From Symploca sp. SIO1C2 (GTDB lineage: Bacteria; Cyanobacteriota; Cyanobacteriia; Cyanobacteriales; Coleofasciculaceae): 64,000 bases of DNA. The notes below the pieces were generated by a model, which worked only from the letters and a program-made list of their open reading frames with translations, had not been told where the DNA came from and made no database searches. Below, piece after piece: positions 18,562-26,885 of this stretch. The translations under genes were made by a program, and so were the position numbers. Location of the stretch: contig JAAHFP010000004.1 in the NCBI GenBank assembly GCA_010672925.1, positions 124,001-188,000 of the forward strand, in the 5' to 3' direction. Position 1 is the first letter of the stretch; each line of letters starts with the position of its first letter.

Positions 18562-18649
18562 TGCGCGACGCGAACGCACTACAAATTTACTTGCATTGTT
18601 TCACACCTACCTGCTTATAGCGAATTTTCCCTAGTTACCTCAAATTACT

Positions 18650-20521
18650 ATGAATAACTCTCAGTCTCCAATTGAAGAACTCATTAGCAACCAAAACCCC
18701 TTTGCTGGCAATATAGTTGTGAAGACCCCACAAATATGGGACAAGGGTTTTCCGGATGCGCCTTCAATCAATGCTCAGGTTTCCGATGCCGTTTTTGAGG
18801 CAATTACCCAGGTACATCAAAAGCAACGTCAAACTATAGGTATTACCATCACTGCTGAAAAGGGATTAGGAAAAAGTCATCTCATTAGTCGGATTCGCCA
18901 CCGTTTACAGGCACAAGGAAATACCTTATTTGTCTATGTCAACAAGTACGACAACTTGAATCAGATTAAATACCAATTTCTCGATACTATAGCTTCCAGC
19001 CTCAGAGCTTGTGGCAGTTCCCCCGAAGTAATGCAATGGCAAGAACTAGCGGCTGCTTTAATTAATAAAGCCAAAGATTGGCATTACACCCCTCAGCAGT
19101 ATAAAGACACATTATTTCCTGCTTGGTGGGACAAATATTCTCAGGAAACAGTTGAGCGATTGACTAATAGTGCAGTTTTGCCTAGTAATCCTCATATTCA
19201 CAATCCTTATCTAGTTAAAGCAATTTTGTGGACTCTATCAACAGACTATGGCACCTATGCCACTCACTGGCTCTCCGGCAGGGAATTGGCTCAGGAAACA
19301 GCTGAATTAATGGGACTACCTAACCCCACAAGAGAGGATAGAGAAGCAGAAGCTTTAGGTACTGTGCGACAGATTTTAGACATTACCAGCGATTACAAAG
19401 TTCCCGTCATTTGCTTTGATGAACTAGATACTACCGATATCGATGATAATGGCTTCACTACTGCCCAGGTAGTTGCTAATTTAGCTAAGGATTTATACAA
19501 CAACGTTAAAGGTTGTGTTGTCCTACTAGCCATGTATCCTGAAACTTGGAGAGATCAGGTTAAGACTTTACCCCAAGCAGAAGCAGTTATTGATCGGCTT
19601 GTTAGCGAAAATGCAAAAAGAGAACCAATTACCTTGAACTATCTCAACTCTGACGATGTTGTGGCAATAGTTTCTTGTTGGTTACAAGAGTTTTATCAAG
19701 AACATCAACAAACTCCACCTCATCCTCTCTATCCCTACGAAGAAAACCAGCTTAAAGAATTTGGTAAACAGAAGCCTACTGTCAGGGCTGTATTGAGGTG
19801 GTGTGCTGAGAATTTTAAACTTCCTGAACAACCAGAATCTCCTCCAGTAGAAGATAGTTACGAGCAAAAATTAGCCTATCTCGACAAAGTAGAAGAGGCT
19901 TACAAGCAAAAATTAGCCTATCTCGACAACAATTTAGATTACTATTGGAATGAAAAATATTTCATCGCAGCAGCCCTAAAGTTCAATTTAGCTACTTTAG
20001 TGGGAGAGACGGTTGAAGGAGTAACCCTAACAGGGATTGCAGAAATCGAAGCAAGTAGCTACCTTGACTTTAAGATTATTGGTGAAGAGAATAACAAAAC
20101 TGTCAAGATTGGGGTAGCTGTATTTCAGAAGTATAATGGTGCCGGTGTGGTTACAACCTTAAAGCACTTAGTCAATTACCAAAAGTTTGATATTACTCGT
20201 GGTTGTTTAGTACGTTCAGATAGTATATCTCCAAGTGCAAAGAAAGCTAGAGACAATGCTGATACCCTTTTAAAGGCTCAAGGGGGTGAGTGGGTACTCT
20301 TGAGAGAAGAAGACATTAAACCCCTCTTAGCGATACTGATGGTAGATAATGATAATCAAAAACTGGGTTTAACTTCAGAGCAAATCCAAGATTTTATCGT
20401 TACCCAAAAGTTAGCACTGGAGAATCATTTACTCAAAGATATCTTGAGTGATCCCTCTCATCAAAAACGTAGTGAGATGTTTGGTGATGGTTTGCCCATT
20501 AGTGTTCCTGGTACGGTTTAG
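18650..20521 (+). CDS. P-loop ATPase with putative Mrr-like C-terminal domain
   Basis: 623 residues. The N-terminus NPFAGNIVVKTPQIWDKGFPDAPSIN precedes an ATPase core with Walker A AEKGLGKSH (69-77) and Walker B VICFDELD (253-260), of the ORC/STAND-like type; MYPETW near 296-301 follows in the place of a sensor segment. Residues 405-430 contain a short duplicated QKLAYLD motif. From about 455 a second domain begins: VTLTGIAEIEASSYLDFKII, then VKIGVAVFQKY and FDITRGCLVRSD...KKARDNADTL...EWVLLREEDIKPLL. Its layout resembles Mrr-type restriction endonucleases, but the catalytic E/QxK is not clearly present, so nuclease activity is uncertain. With the upstream winged-helix-like gene it forms a candidate two-gene conflict or DNA-transaction system. 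ATG at 18650 chosen because NNSQSPIEELISNQNPF leads directly into the domain. Confidence 0.65.
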   Translation: MNNSQSPIEELISNQNPFAGNIVVKTPQIWDKGFPDAPSINAQVSDAVFEAITQVHQKQRQTIGITITAEKGLGKSHLISRIRHRLQAQGNTLFVYVNKYDNLNQIKYQFLDTIASSLRACGSSPEVMQWQELAAALINKAKDWHYTPQQYKDTLFPAWWDKYSQETVERLTNSAVLPSNPHIHNPYLVKAILWTLSTDYGTYATHWLSGRELAQETAELMGLPNPTREDREAEALGTVRQILDITSDYKVPVICFDELDTTDIDDNGFTTAQVVANLAKDLYNNVKGCVVLLAMYPETWRDQVKTLPQAEAVIDRLVSENAKREPITLNYLNSDDVVAIVSCWLQEFYQEHQQTPPHPLYPYEENQLKEFGKQKPTVRAVLRWCAENFKLPEQPESPPVEDSYEQKLAYLDKVEEAYKQKLAYLDNNLDYYWNEKYFIAAALKFNLATLVGETVEGVTLTGIAEIEASSYLDFKIIGEENNKTVKIGVAVFQKYNGAGVVTTLKHLVNYQKFDITRGCLVRSDSISPSAKKARDNADTLLKAQGGEWVLLREEDIKPLLAILMVDNDNQKLGLTSEQIQDFIVTQKLALENHLLKDILSDPSHQKRSEMFGDGLPISVPGTV

Positions 20522-20553
20522 TTATTGGTTGTTTGTCATTGGTGATTAGTCAG

Positions 20554-20781
20554 TATAGCAGTCGCCAGGGTGGTTAAGACATTCTCAGTTAAGGCAAGTT
20601 AACAAGCAGGGTCAATTAATGTTCACCAGAGAATATTCACGACCCAATATTTTCCATTTGGTGATTTTGGTAAGATGTACGAGACTTCATGAGATACGAT
20701 TTTTCTCTGACGAAAATGAAACAGCCCTGAGTGAACAAGGGGCTTGAGCCCCTTGTTATAATCGCTTTGGAGGTTGCTATA
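20554..20781. mobile_element. MITE-like element, long form (228 bp)
   Basis: Left end TATAGCAGTCGCCAGGGTGG and right end (read inward) TATAGCAACCTCCAAAGCGA are imperfect inverted repeats. Near the right end is a 24-bp palindrome at 20733-20756 (AACAAGGGGCT/AGCCCCTTGTT). A 93-bp short form lies at 31899-31991. No coding capacity. Confidence 0.55.
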
Positions 20782-21432
20782 ATATTTAATCCTGAATTTT
20801 GAGTTTTGAATTCACTCTCAGGTGCTTGTTAAAGTTTCTCAATCTATTCTCTAGTCAATCCTGTTGCTTGTGCAATCGCCTCAATATCTATTCCTTGGTG
20901 TTTTGATGTTCTAGCGATATTAACCTTAGTTCAGGAAAAAATAGAATTGCGATCAGCTTCGCTGCTGCCGTAGGCAATCGCATCTTGTCCAGTTAGTGAA
21001 AGACTATCTCCAAGATGCTAAACTAGAGGATGCGGGAGTAAATGCTCTACACGGTAGATATTCTAGTTCCCAACCATCTCAGCCTAAGGAGAAGTGAAAC
21101 CCAACGCAGCAGGCGACCTTGTTGGGTTACTAAGAAAGCTAAACCCAACCTATTTCCTTCATTTTAAGTGAGTCACGGCACTACACCCAGTCTGAGTTGA
21201 ACGAACGCCGCCTTAAAAATTCATAAAATTGGCAATTGGGCAATATTGCTATCGAGGGAAATAGGGGTAGAATTAAGACTCTAGCAATATTTCACTCTTT
21301 TAACTTGTGTGAGTTTAGCTTTGTTAGCACCGAAGTCCTATGTCCGTAATCTTTGATTCGATGTAGGAGGATATTACACCTGTAGCAGCCTAATTACCTA
21401 AGGCAGCAAACCCATGAAACATCTATAAATTC
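20782..21432. other. Intergenic region with gene relics upstream of the histidine kinase
   Basis: No intact gene. At 20984-21097 a plus-strand frame reads QLVKDYLQDAKLEDAGVNAL...QPKEK and stops, resembling the tail of a lost gene; it is preceded by a palindromic GCGATCAGCTTCGC...GGCAATCGCATC insertion repeat (20951-20983). At 21100-21170 is a copy of the AACCCAAC...GTTGGGTT family that also occurs at 25580-25690. Confidence 0.4.
20844..20921 (-). pseudogene. C-terminal relic of an Rpn/PD-(D/E)XK-type transposase-like gene
   Basis: The minus strand reads KHQGIDIEAIAQATGLTRE and stops. This short tail (helix-turn-helix-like, IEAIAQATGLT) is typical of the end of the abundant cyanobacterial Rpn-family/putative transposase proteins. 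Nothing of the upstream gene remains. Identification rests on about 20 residues. Confidence 0.35.
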
Positions 21433-22959
21433 ATGACTGTCCAGGCACGAATCTCTACTGCCCAAAGCAGTCCAACCGCTGAGGCAGTAAAGAATAAAAA
21501 ACTCTGTAAACGGCACGGCTTTTTTGGGGAAGCTCGTACTCGCATCTTTGCCTGGTATCTGGCGCTGATGATCTTTTTTGTAGGACTATCCATTCCTATC
21601 TTCTATAAGGTTGTCTTTTACAAGGTAGATCAAAGGATTCAAGAAGACTTAGCTGAAGAGCTAGAGGTATTTCAGGAATTCTTTGAGAAACAAACAGACC
21701 TTGAGCAAGAGTTAACAGCGAAGAAGCTAGATCATCTTTTCCAGAATTTCCTAGCTAGGGAAATACCGAAACAGCAGATGTATCTGATTACCTTCATTAA
21801 TGGTAAATTATATCAATCTAGTCCTAGGGTACTACCTCAGGGGCTACAACAAGATCTAGACTTATTCAATCATTGGGCTAAGCTGATTCAATCACAAAAA
21901 GGTCAGAAGGAAACTACAGATAGCAATGTCGGTAGCATTATTTATATAGCTGAGCCAGTAACTACTGATGGACAGGTGCAAGGTGTGTTCGTGGTTGCCC
22001 AGGCTACGGCAGAGGAACACCAAGCAGCAGTAGAAGCATCAAACATTATTGTTGGAGTTATGCTGGGTGTCTTAACCTTGAGTGTTGTTCTAGCGTGGAT
22101 AATTTCCGGACAGGTATTAGCCCCATTGCGATCGCTCTCACGAACTGCTCGTTCTATCATTACAGAAGAAAACCTCGATCAACGGATTCCCATACGAGGA
22201 TCTGGGGAACTGGCGGAACTAGCCACAACTTTCAACGAGGTTATGGATCGTCTCCAAGAAGTATTGAATATTCAAAGAAATTTTATTAATGATGCTAGCC
22301 ATGAGCTACGCACGCCCCTGACAATTATTCAGGGTCACCTAGAATTATTTGGAGATGATCCTGAAGAACAAAAAGAAACGATTGAACTAGTTATCGATGA
22401 GCTGGAGCGAATGAATCGCTTTGTTGAAGATCTGATTCTCTTAGCAAAAACTGAGCGAACGGATTTTTTGCAACTAGAAGCTGTCAAAGTTAGTTCCCTG
22501 ATGAAAGAGCTCTTTGCCAAATCACAAACCGTGGCAAATCGCAACTGGCAATTGGAGAACCAAGGAGAAGGATCGATAGTTATTGACCAGCAAAGAATTA
22601 CTCAAGCAATAATGAACCTAGTTCAGAATGCCACCCAGCATACTATTGAGACTGATATGATTGCTTTAGGTTCTGCAATGGATCAAAGCAATGTGCGTTT
22701 TTGGGTGCGCGATACTGGAGAAGGAATTGCTCCCAAAGATCTAGAGCATATTTTCGAGGGTTTTGCCCGGGCTTATCAGAGCCGTAGACGCTCTGAAGGT
22801 GCCGGTTTGGGACTTGCCATCGTGCGAGCTATTGTTCATGCTCACGGTGGTTATGTTGAACTAGTTAGCCAACTAGGTACTGGATCAACCTTCACGATTG
22901 TTTTGCCGTTAGAACCACTTCAGGAAATTTCGTCTCATGAGTCGTATACTAATCGCTGA
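21433..22959 (+). CDS. Sensor histidine kinase (HAMP, HisKA, HATPase)
   Basis: 508 residues. TM1 at about 38-63, an extracytoplasmic sensor loop of about 140 residues with no recognised fold, TM2 at about 205-226, HAMP at 226-280, the dimerisation/phospho-acceptor helix with His290 in NDASHELRTPLT, and a catalytic domain with the N box (QAIMNLVQNATQHT), G1 (DTGEGIAPKD) and G2 (GAGLGLAIV). All catalytic boxes are intact, so it should autophosphorylate. The first 34 residues are a polar, basic cytoplasmic leader. Its last 23 bp overlap the next gene, the OmpR-type regulator, so the two form a classic translationally coupled pair. The signal is unknown. Confidence 0.92.
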   Translation: MTVQARISTAQSSPTAEAVKNKKLCKRHGFFGEARTRIFAWYLALMIFFVGLSIPIFYKVVFYKVDQRIQEDLAEELEVFQEFFEKQTDLEQELTAKKLDHLFQNFLAREIPKQQMYLITFINGKLYQSSPRVLPQGLQQDLDLFNHWAKLIQSQKGQKETTDSNVGSIIYIAEPVTTDGQVQGVFVVAQATAEEHQAAVEASNIIVGVMLGVLTLSVVLAWIISGQVLAPLRSLSRTARSIITEENLDQRIPIRGSGELAELATTFNEVMDRLQEVLNIQRNFINDASHELRTPLTIIQGHLELFGDDPEEQKETIELVIDELERMNRFVEDLILLAKTERTDFLQLEAVKVSSLMKELFAKSQTVANRNWQLENQGEGSIVIDQQRITQAIMNLVQNATQHTIETDMIALGSAMDQSNVRFWVRDTGEGIAPKDLEHIFEGFARAYQSRRRSEGAGLGLAIVRAIVHAHGGYVELVSQLGTGSTFTIVLPLEPLQEISSHESYTNR

Positions 22960-23605
22960 GGATGAACCTCGCATTGCTGCCTTCTTAGAAAAAGGTTTGC
23001 GTGCCAATGGCTTTACTAGTGAGATTGCTAAAGATGCTGATGAAGTGATTTGCTTGGCTCTGAGCGAGAGTTTTGATCTGCTGCTGTTGGACTTAGGGCT
23101 TCCTGTCAAAGATGGTTTAACTGTCTTGGAAGAGTTGCGAGGGCAAGGGGCACAACTGCCCATTATTATCCTCTCAGCCCGCGATGATCTAACCGACAAA
23201 GTGGCTGGCCTAGAAGGTGGTGCAGATGATTATGTTACTAAGCCTTTTCGTTTTGAAGAGCTGCTAGCACGGGTGCGCTTGCGCTTGCGCTCCCATCAAA
23301 AAGCTAGTACCCAAGAGGAAACCGAACTAAGGGTTGGAGATCTAGTCCTTGACTTGCGTACCCGTAGAGTTCGGCTCAAAGATAGGGATGTAGAACTACC
23401 AACACGAGAGTTCAGCCTCTTGGAAACTTTTCTGCGCCATAAAGGACAAGTGCTCAGTCGTGAACAAATACTGGATCATGTTTGGGGTTATGACTATGAT
23501 CCTGGTTCTAACATAGTTGATGTTTACGTGGGTTACCTGCGGAAAAAATTAGGTAGTGATTTAATCGAGACTGTTAGGGGTATCGGCTATCGATTGCGAA
23601 CCTAA
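22937..23605 (+). CDS. OmpR/PhoB-family response regulator
   Basis: 222 residues. Receiver domain with the acidic AEDE at 7-10, phospho-acceptor Asp52 (LLLLDLGLP) and Lys102 (YVTKPFRF). The C-terminal winged helix (about 130-222) contains RVRLKDRDVELPTREFSLLETFLRHKGQVLSREQILDHVW and VDVYVGYLRKKLG, the DNA-recognition part of the OmpR family, and ends with IETVRGIGYRLRT. Cognate regulator of the overlapping kinase gene. The N-terminal receiver is closely similar to those of the two following genes (23924 and 24628), showing local duplication. Confidence 0.95.
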   Translation: MSRILIAEDEPRIAAFLEKGLRANGFTSEIAKDADEVICLALSESFDLLLLDLGLPVKDGLTVLEELRGQGAQLPIIILSARDDLTDKVAGLEGGADDYVTKPFRFEELLARVRLRLRSHQKASTQEETELRVGDLVLDLRTRRVRLKDRDVELPTREFSLLETFLRHKGQVLSREQILDHVWGYDYDPGSNIVDVYVGYLRKKLGSDLIETVRGIGYRLRT

Positions 23606-23606
23606 T

Positions 23607-23650
23607 TGACGTACTCCCCAGCCTTGCATACGTTAGGACGGGGCTTTAAA
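23607..23650. repeat. IS200/IS605-type terminal palindrome (solo end)
   Basis: GACGTACTCCCCAGCC ... GTTAGGACGGGGCTT just after the regulator stop; CCCC/GGGG core with an unpaired middle. This wording is characteristic of the right end of tnpB-type elements. No transposase gene is present. 23651-23923 holds nothing else recognisable. Confidence 0.5.
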
Positions 23651-23923
23651 CCCAAATTTTCGGTAACAAGTAAGCAGAGGCAACAGACGCGGAGAATAGA
23701 AATCCCACTTCATATTTCGTTCCCCTGGAACAGAATGTCTCTACTATTGGCAAATCTCATGACTTCATGAGAACTTTTTCATTAAGATTTCATACTAGAT
23801 TCACTTAAGAAGATGATACTTAACGTTTTCGTTCAAGAAAAACTATTGCTCAAAATCGCTTTAGCTGATACCCTCGCCATCAGCTTATACTCTATAACTT
23901 CCCTTGCACCTATTCCCTAGATG

Positions 23924-24274
23924 ATGAGCCGTATACTGATTGCTGAAGATGAATACCGCATTGCTTGTTTTATTGAGAAAGGTCTCAGAAAAAAAGGATT
24001 TTGCACTGCGATCGCTCCCGATGGACAGCAAGCCATACAAATGGCACTAAGCGGTGATTTTGACCTCCTACTTCTTGATTTGGGGCTCCCAGAAAAAGAT
24101 GGCTGGGAGGTCTTGGAGGAGCTGCGAAGTCAGGGGGAACAGATTCCTGTGATTATCGTCAGTGCTCAAGCAGAGATTGAAAACAAGCAAGGGGTCAATG
24201 ACTATCTAAAAAAGCCTTTCCGCTTTAATAACTTGCTAGAGCGGATACATATTTCTTTACAAAAGAGTGAGTAA
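23924..24274 (+). CDS. Stand-alone receiver, paralogue of the neighbouring regulators
   Basis: 116 residues from the second ATG, which aligns with the MSRILIAED start of the other two. Phospho-acceptor Asp in LLLLDLGLPEKDGW and Lys in YLKKPFRF are retained. The region after the Asp is shortened: where the paralogues have DDxxxKVAGLEGGADDYV this protein reads QAEIENKQGVNDYL, so the fourth helix and loop are eroded. There is no DNA-binding domain. It may act as a phosphate sink or be a decaying copy. Confidence 0.75.
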   Translation: MSRILIAEDEYRIACFIEKGLRKKGFCTAIAPDGQQAIQMALSGDFDLLLLDLGLPEKDGWEVLEELRSQGEQIPVIIVSAQAEIENKQGVNDYLKKPFRFNNLLERIHISLQKSE

Positions 24275-24627
24275 CCCTTAGATTCTCATAGGGCTTTTCC
24301 TTGGGATGGACACAATGCTCCAGTCAGGTAGGAATCTAGACAACAAAGCTCTGAGGCAACCATTGGAAAACTTCTATTAGGCTGAGGGTAGGGGTTACGA
24401 GTATCGAATTATACAAGGAGCACATCATTGAGAAGGGGAATGGAGGTAAAATATTACCTCTGATTCTAAATACAAATCGGTGCAACAGCATAAAATCAAA
24501 GATAAAATGAGCGCCTTGGGCTAACCTAATTTATGAATTATCCATTTTTGGGTTAGAGATACTGGGGCAAAAATTATCAAGAGTAAATAAACAAATTAAC
24601 TCTAACCTTTTAAGCAAAGTTAGTCTC
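24275..24627. other. Intergenic region, nothing recognised
   Basis: AT-rich sequence between the two receivers with no convincing frame, repeat or hairpin. The last 60 bp probably hold the promoter of the gene at 24628. Confidence 0.4.
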
Positions 24628-25467
24628 ATGAGCCGCATTCTCATTGCCGAGGATGAACCACGTATTGCCGCCTTTCTAGAGAAAGGCTTACGCTCACGCG
24701 GATTCACGACGGTGGTCGCTACTGATGGTGATGAAGTTATACTGATGGCTATGAGTAATAGTTTTGACCTCCTCCTACTTGATCTGGGTCTTCCTGTTAA
24801 AGATGGTTGGACTGTTTTGGAGGAGTTGCGAAGTCAGGGGTCGCAATTGCCTATTATTATCCTCACAGCCCGTGATGATGCCAATGCTAAGGTGGCTGGA
24901 TTAGAAGGTGGGGCAGATGACTATGTTACTAAGCCATTTAACTTCAAAGAATTGCTAGCACGGGTAAAGTTGCGCTTACGCCCTAGTCAAATACCTAGGG
25001 TTCACGAGAGGCAGTTACCTGAACCGACAGAAAAACCACTACCTAGGCCCAAAGGAAGGACTTATAGAGATAAGTCAGAAACTGAGAAAGTTTTTAAAAC
25101 TCTAGGTGACGCCAAAAACATTAAATATATTCTCTGCGACCAAAAGCGCCTGATCAAAGGCAGAGTAGTATTGAATCACGCAACTAAAACTTACTCTAGT
25201 TTTTCTTTAAAAATCTTTGGTTTCGGTTCTGCCACCTCACAATCAGGAATTTTTTGGTGGGGTGATGCTGGGGAAATAGTGATCGAGTTTAATCTTAAGT
25301 ATGCCGAGGGTAATAACTCTGAATCATTACAGGGTACACTCAAATTGTTAGATATAACTTTAAAAGACAAGGGTAGGTGGATAGCTTGTGTTCGCAGTTT
25401 AGGTCAAGAAGTTGCTAGGGCTGAGGGAACTTGGTTCTGGGACGATATCCAATGGTCTGCTTTTTGA
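24628..25467 (+). CDS. Receiver domain fused to an unrecognised C-terminal output domain
   Basis: 279 residues. Residues 1-122 are a complete receiver (AEDE, Asp52 in LLLLDLGLP, Lys102 in YVTKPFNF), very similar to the one at 22937. After a Pro-rich, charged linker (about 123-150: PEPTEKPLPRPKGR), where an OmpR winged helix would be expected, there is a different domain: KNIKYILCDQKRLIKGRVVL, SFSLKIFGFGSAT, GIFWWGDAGEIVIEFNL, ESLQGTLKLLDITLKDKGRWIACVRSLG, EGTWFWDDIQW. It is predicted to be mainly beta, Trp- and Gly-rich, and I do not recognise it. It lacks a helix-turn-helix, GGDEF, EAL or kinase motif. Likely a new or lineage-specific output module controlled by phosphorylation. Confidence 0.75.
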   Translation: MSRILIAEDEPRIAAFLEKGLRSRGFTTVVATDGDEVILMAMSNSFDLLLLDLGLPVKDGWTVLEELRSQGSQLPIIILTARDDANAKVAGLEGGADDYVTKPFNFKELLARVKLRLRPSQIPRVHERQLPEPTEKPLPRPKGRTYRDKSETEKVFKTLGDAKNIKYILCDQKRLIKGRVVLNHATKTYSSFSLKIFGFGSATSQSGIFWWGDAGEIVIEFNLKYAEGNNSESLQGTLKLLDITLKDKGRWIACVRSLGQEVARAEGTWFWDDIQWSAF

Positions 25468-25579
25468 GCAGGAGGCAGGAGGCAGAAGGTAAGAAAGTTT
25501 GTAATTATCATGTCGGCAAATTGCCCATAGTAACAATTTCTCCGCGTCTTCAACCTGACATGATATATAGAGCACCTAA

Positions 25580-25690
25580 AACTGTAGGTTGGGTGTAACG
25601 CAGTGAAACCCAACGAAATATGTGAAGAATGTTGGGTTTCGCTATCGCTACACCCAACCTACTTATTCCACCATTTTGGGTGTGTCGCGG
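25580..25690. repeat. Palindromic dispersed repeat (GTAGGTTGGGT family)
   Basis: TGTAGGTTGGGTGTAACGC at the left and CGCTACACCCAACCTAC at the right are inverted; internal AAACCCAACG and GTTGGGTTTCGC repeat the theme. Relatives at 21100-21170 and 63725-63760. Common non-coding repeat type in cyanobacteria. Confidence 0.7.
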
Positions 25691-25718
25691 TAGTACTAGT
25701 AACAACCAACAATAATTC

Positions 25719-26252
25719 GTGAAAATTTACGGCAATCGGCAACTGAAGACTTTACCAGGAAAAGTAATTCGCCCAACCTCAGCACTAGTGAGGGAAGCAG
25801 TATTTAACATCTGGCAGGGTAGTATAGCTGATTGCCGATGGTTAGATTTATGTGCTGGTAATGGTTCAATGGGAGCTGAAGCCCTTTGTCGAGGAGCTTC
25901 TTTGGTAGTAGGAATTGAAAAATGGGCTAAAGCCTGCGCCGTAATTAAACAAAATTGGGAGCAAGTTGCCCAGCCTGACCAAAATTTTGAGGTGATACGG
26001 GGAGATGTAGTTAGGCAGTTAAAAATTCTTGCTGGTAAGCAGTTTGACTACATTTACTTTGACCCTCCTTATGCAAGTAAATTGTACCAGCCAGTGTTGG
26101 AAGCGATCGCTCATTATCAGTTACTTGATCAAACCGGTGAGTTAGCGGTTGAACATAGTGCTAACCAAACTCCATCGAGCCCCACTTCCAATCTCGAAGT
26201 TTGCCGTCAGAAAGTCTATGGGAATACTGCATTAACTTTCTATCGACCTTAA
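25719..26252 (+). CDS. rsmD: 16S rRNA (guanine-966-N2)-methyltransferase RsmD
   Basis: 177 residues; start is GTG at 25719, giving MKIYGNRQLKTLPG, the conserved family start. It methylates N2 of G966 in 16S rRNA. Diagnostic parts: RPTSALVREAVFNIW, the SAM motif WLDLCAGNGSMGAEALCRGA, VVGIEKWAKA, and the catalytic DPPY in DYIYFDPPYASKLYQP. Stands alone; the upstream 250 bp contain the palindromic repeat. Confidence 0.93.
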   Translation: MKIYGNRQLKTLPGKVIRPTSALVREAVFNIWQGSIADCRWLDLCAGNGSMGAEALCRGASLVVGIEKWAKACAVIKQNWEQVAQPDQNFEVIRGDVVRQLKILAGKQFDYIYFDPPYASKLYQPVLEAIAHYQLLDQTGELAVEHSANQTPSSPTSNLEVCRQKVYGNTALTFYRP

Positions 26253-26302
26253 CAAAGAAGTCATATCAAATCCGGTTACAATAGAGCCGTTATATACCAC
26301 AT

Positions 26303-26356
26303 TGTAGAGACGCGCCAACAGCCCTTCGGGCATCCTTCGGCAGGCGCGTCTCTACA
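26303..26356. mobile_element. Palindromic MITE-like hairpin
   Basis: TGTAGAGACGCGCC (26303-26316) and its exact complement (26343-26356) enclose a loop with its own GCCC/GGGC hairpin. 54 bp, non-coding; widespread type in cyanobacteria. It could also terminate rsmD transcripts. Confidence 0.65.
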
Positions 26357-26548
26357 GGATGAAAGCGGTTGTCTCAAAACGGGGTGAACGAAACCAGATT
26401 TGGTATCAATTGTCGCTAATAAGCTTTCAGCTGTCAGCTATCAGCGCCCTTCCGAGATTTAGGCAAGAAGTCTACTCTTGTGGAACAGGCTGACCGTCTG
26501 TGGCTTCTCTATTACTCACATCTTGCACTCCTTTCATAAATACTAAAT

Positions 26549-26885
26549 AAAAGGTGTTAGGTATTAGGTATTAGGTGTTAGGTAAGATAATTTTTAAGCA
26601 ATTTCCCAGTTTACACCCTAATTAATGGGATATATTGGGTAATAACTCTAATTTACTTCTTTTTTCTCAACCTAAAACCTAAAACCTAAAACCTAAAACC
26701 TCAATCCTGAGATATTTTCAGCCATGGTGCAAGATCTGAGTATTAGAATCTTTGATTAGTTGTAATTTTGATAATTTTTTGCTATTATTTTAACAATGGG
26801 ATAATTGTGCGCCTGTAATGTATAAACTCCCTGTTAGATAATTCATCTTGTAATTTTATCTACCCTGGAACTTAGCAACAGCAAC
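26549..26885. repeat. GGTGTTAGGTATTAG and CCTAAAA arrays, with a 479-family fragment
   Basis: 26549-26585: TTAGGT-type heptamers; 26670-26703: AACCTAA heptamers; 26775-26835: GCTATTATTTTAACAATGGG followed by ATTGTGCGCCTGTAA, a fragment of the 479-bp family. No gene between 26357 and 26885. Confidence 0.6.

Noticed and set aside
18427-18657. 76-codon cysteine-rich frame between the winged-helix-like gene and the ATPase
   Set aside because: No family features; it spans a perfect hairpin and its usage of rare codons is unlike neighbours. Kept only as a note because it overlaps the ATPase start by 8 bp.
26549-26585. Telomere-like TTAGGT repeat
   Set aside because: Simple heptamer STRR, as at many other points; no sign of a replicon end.
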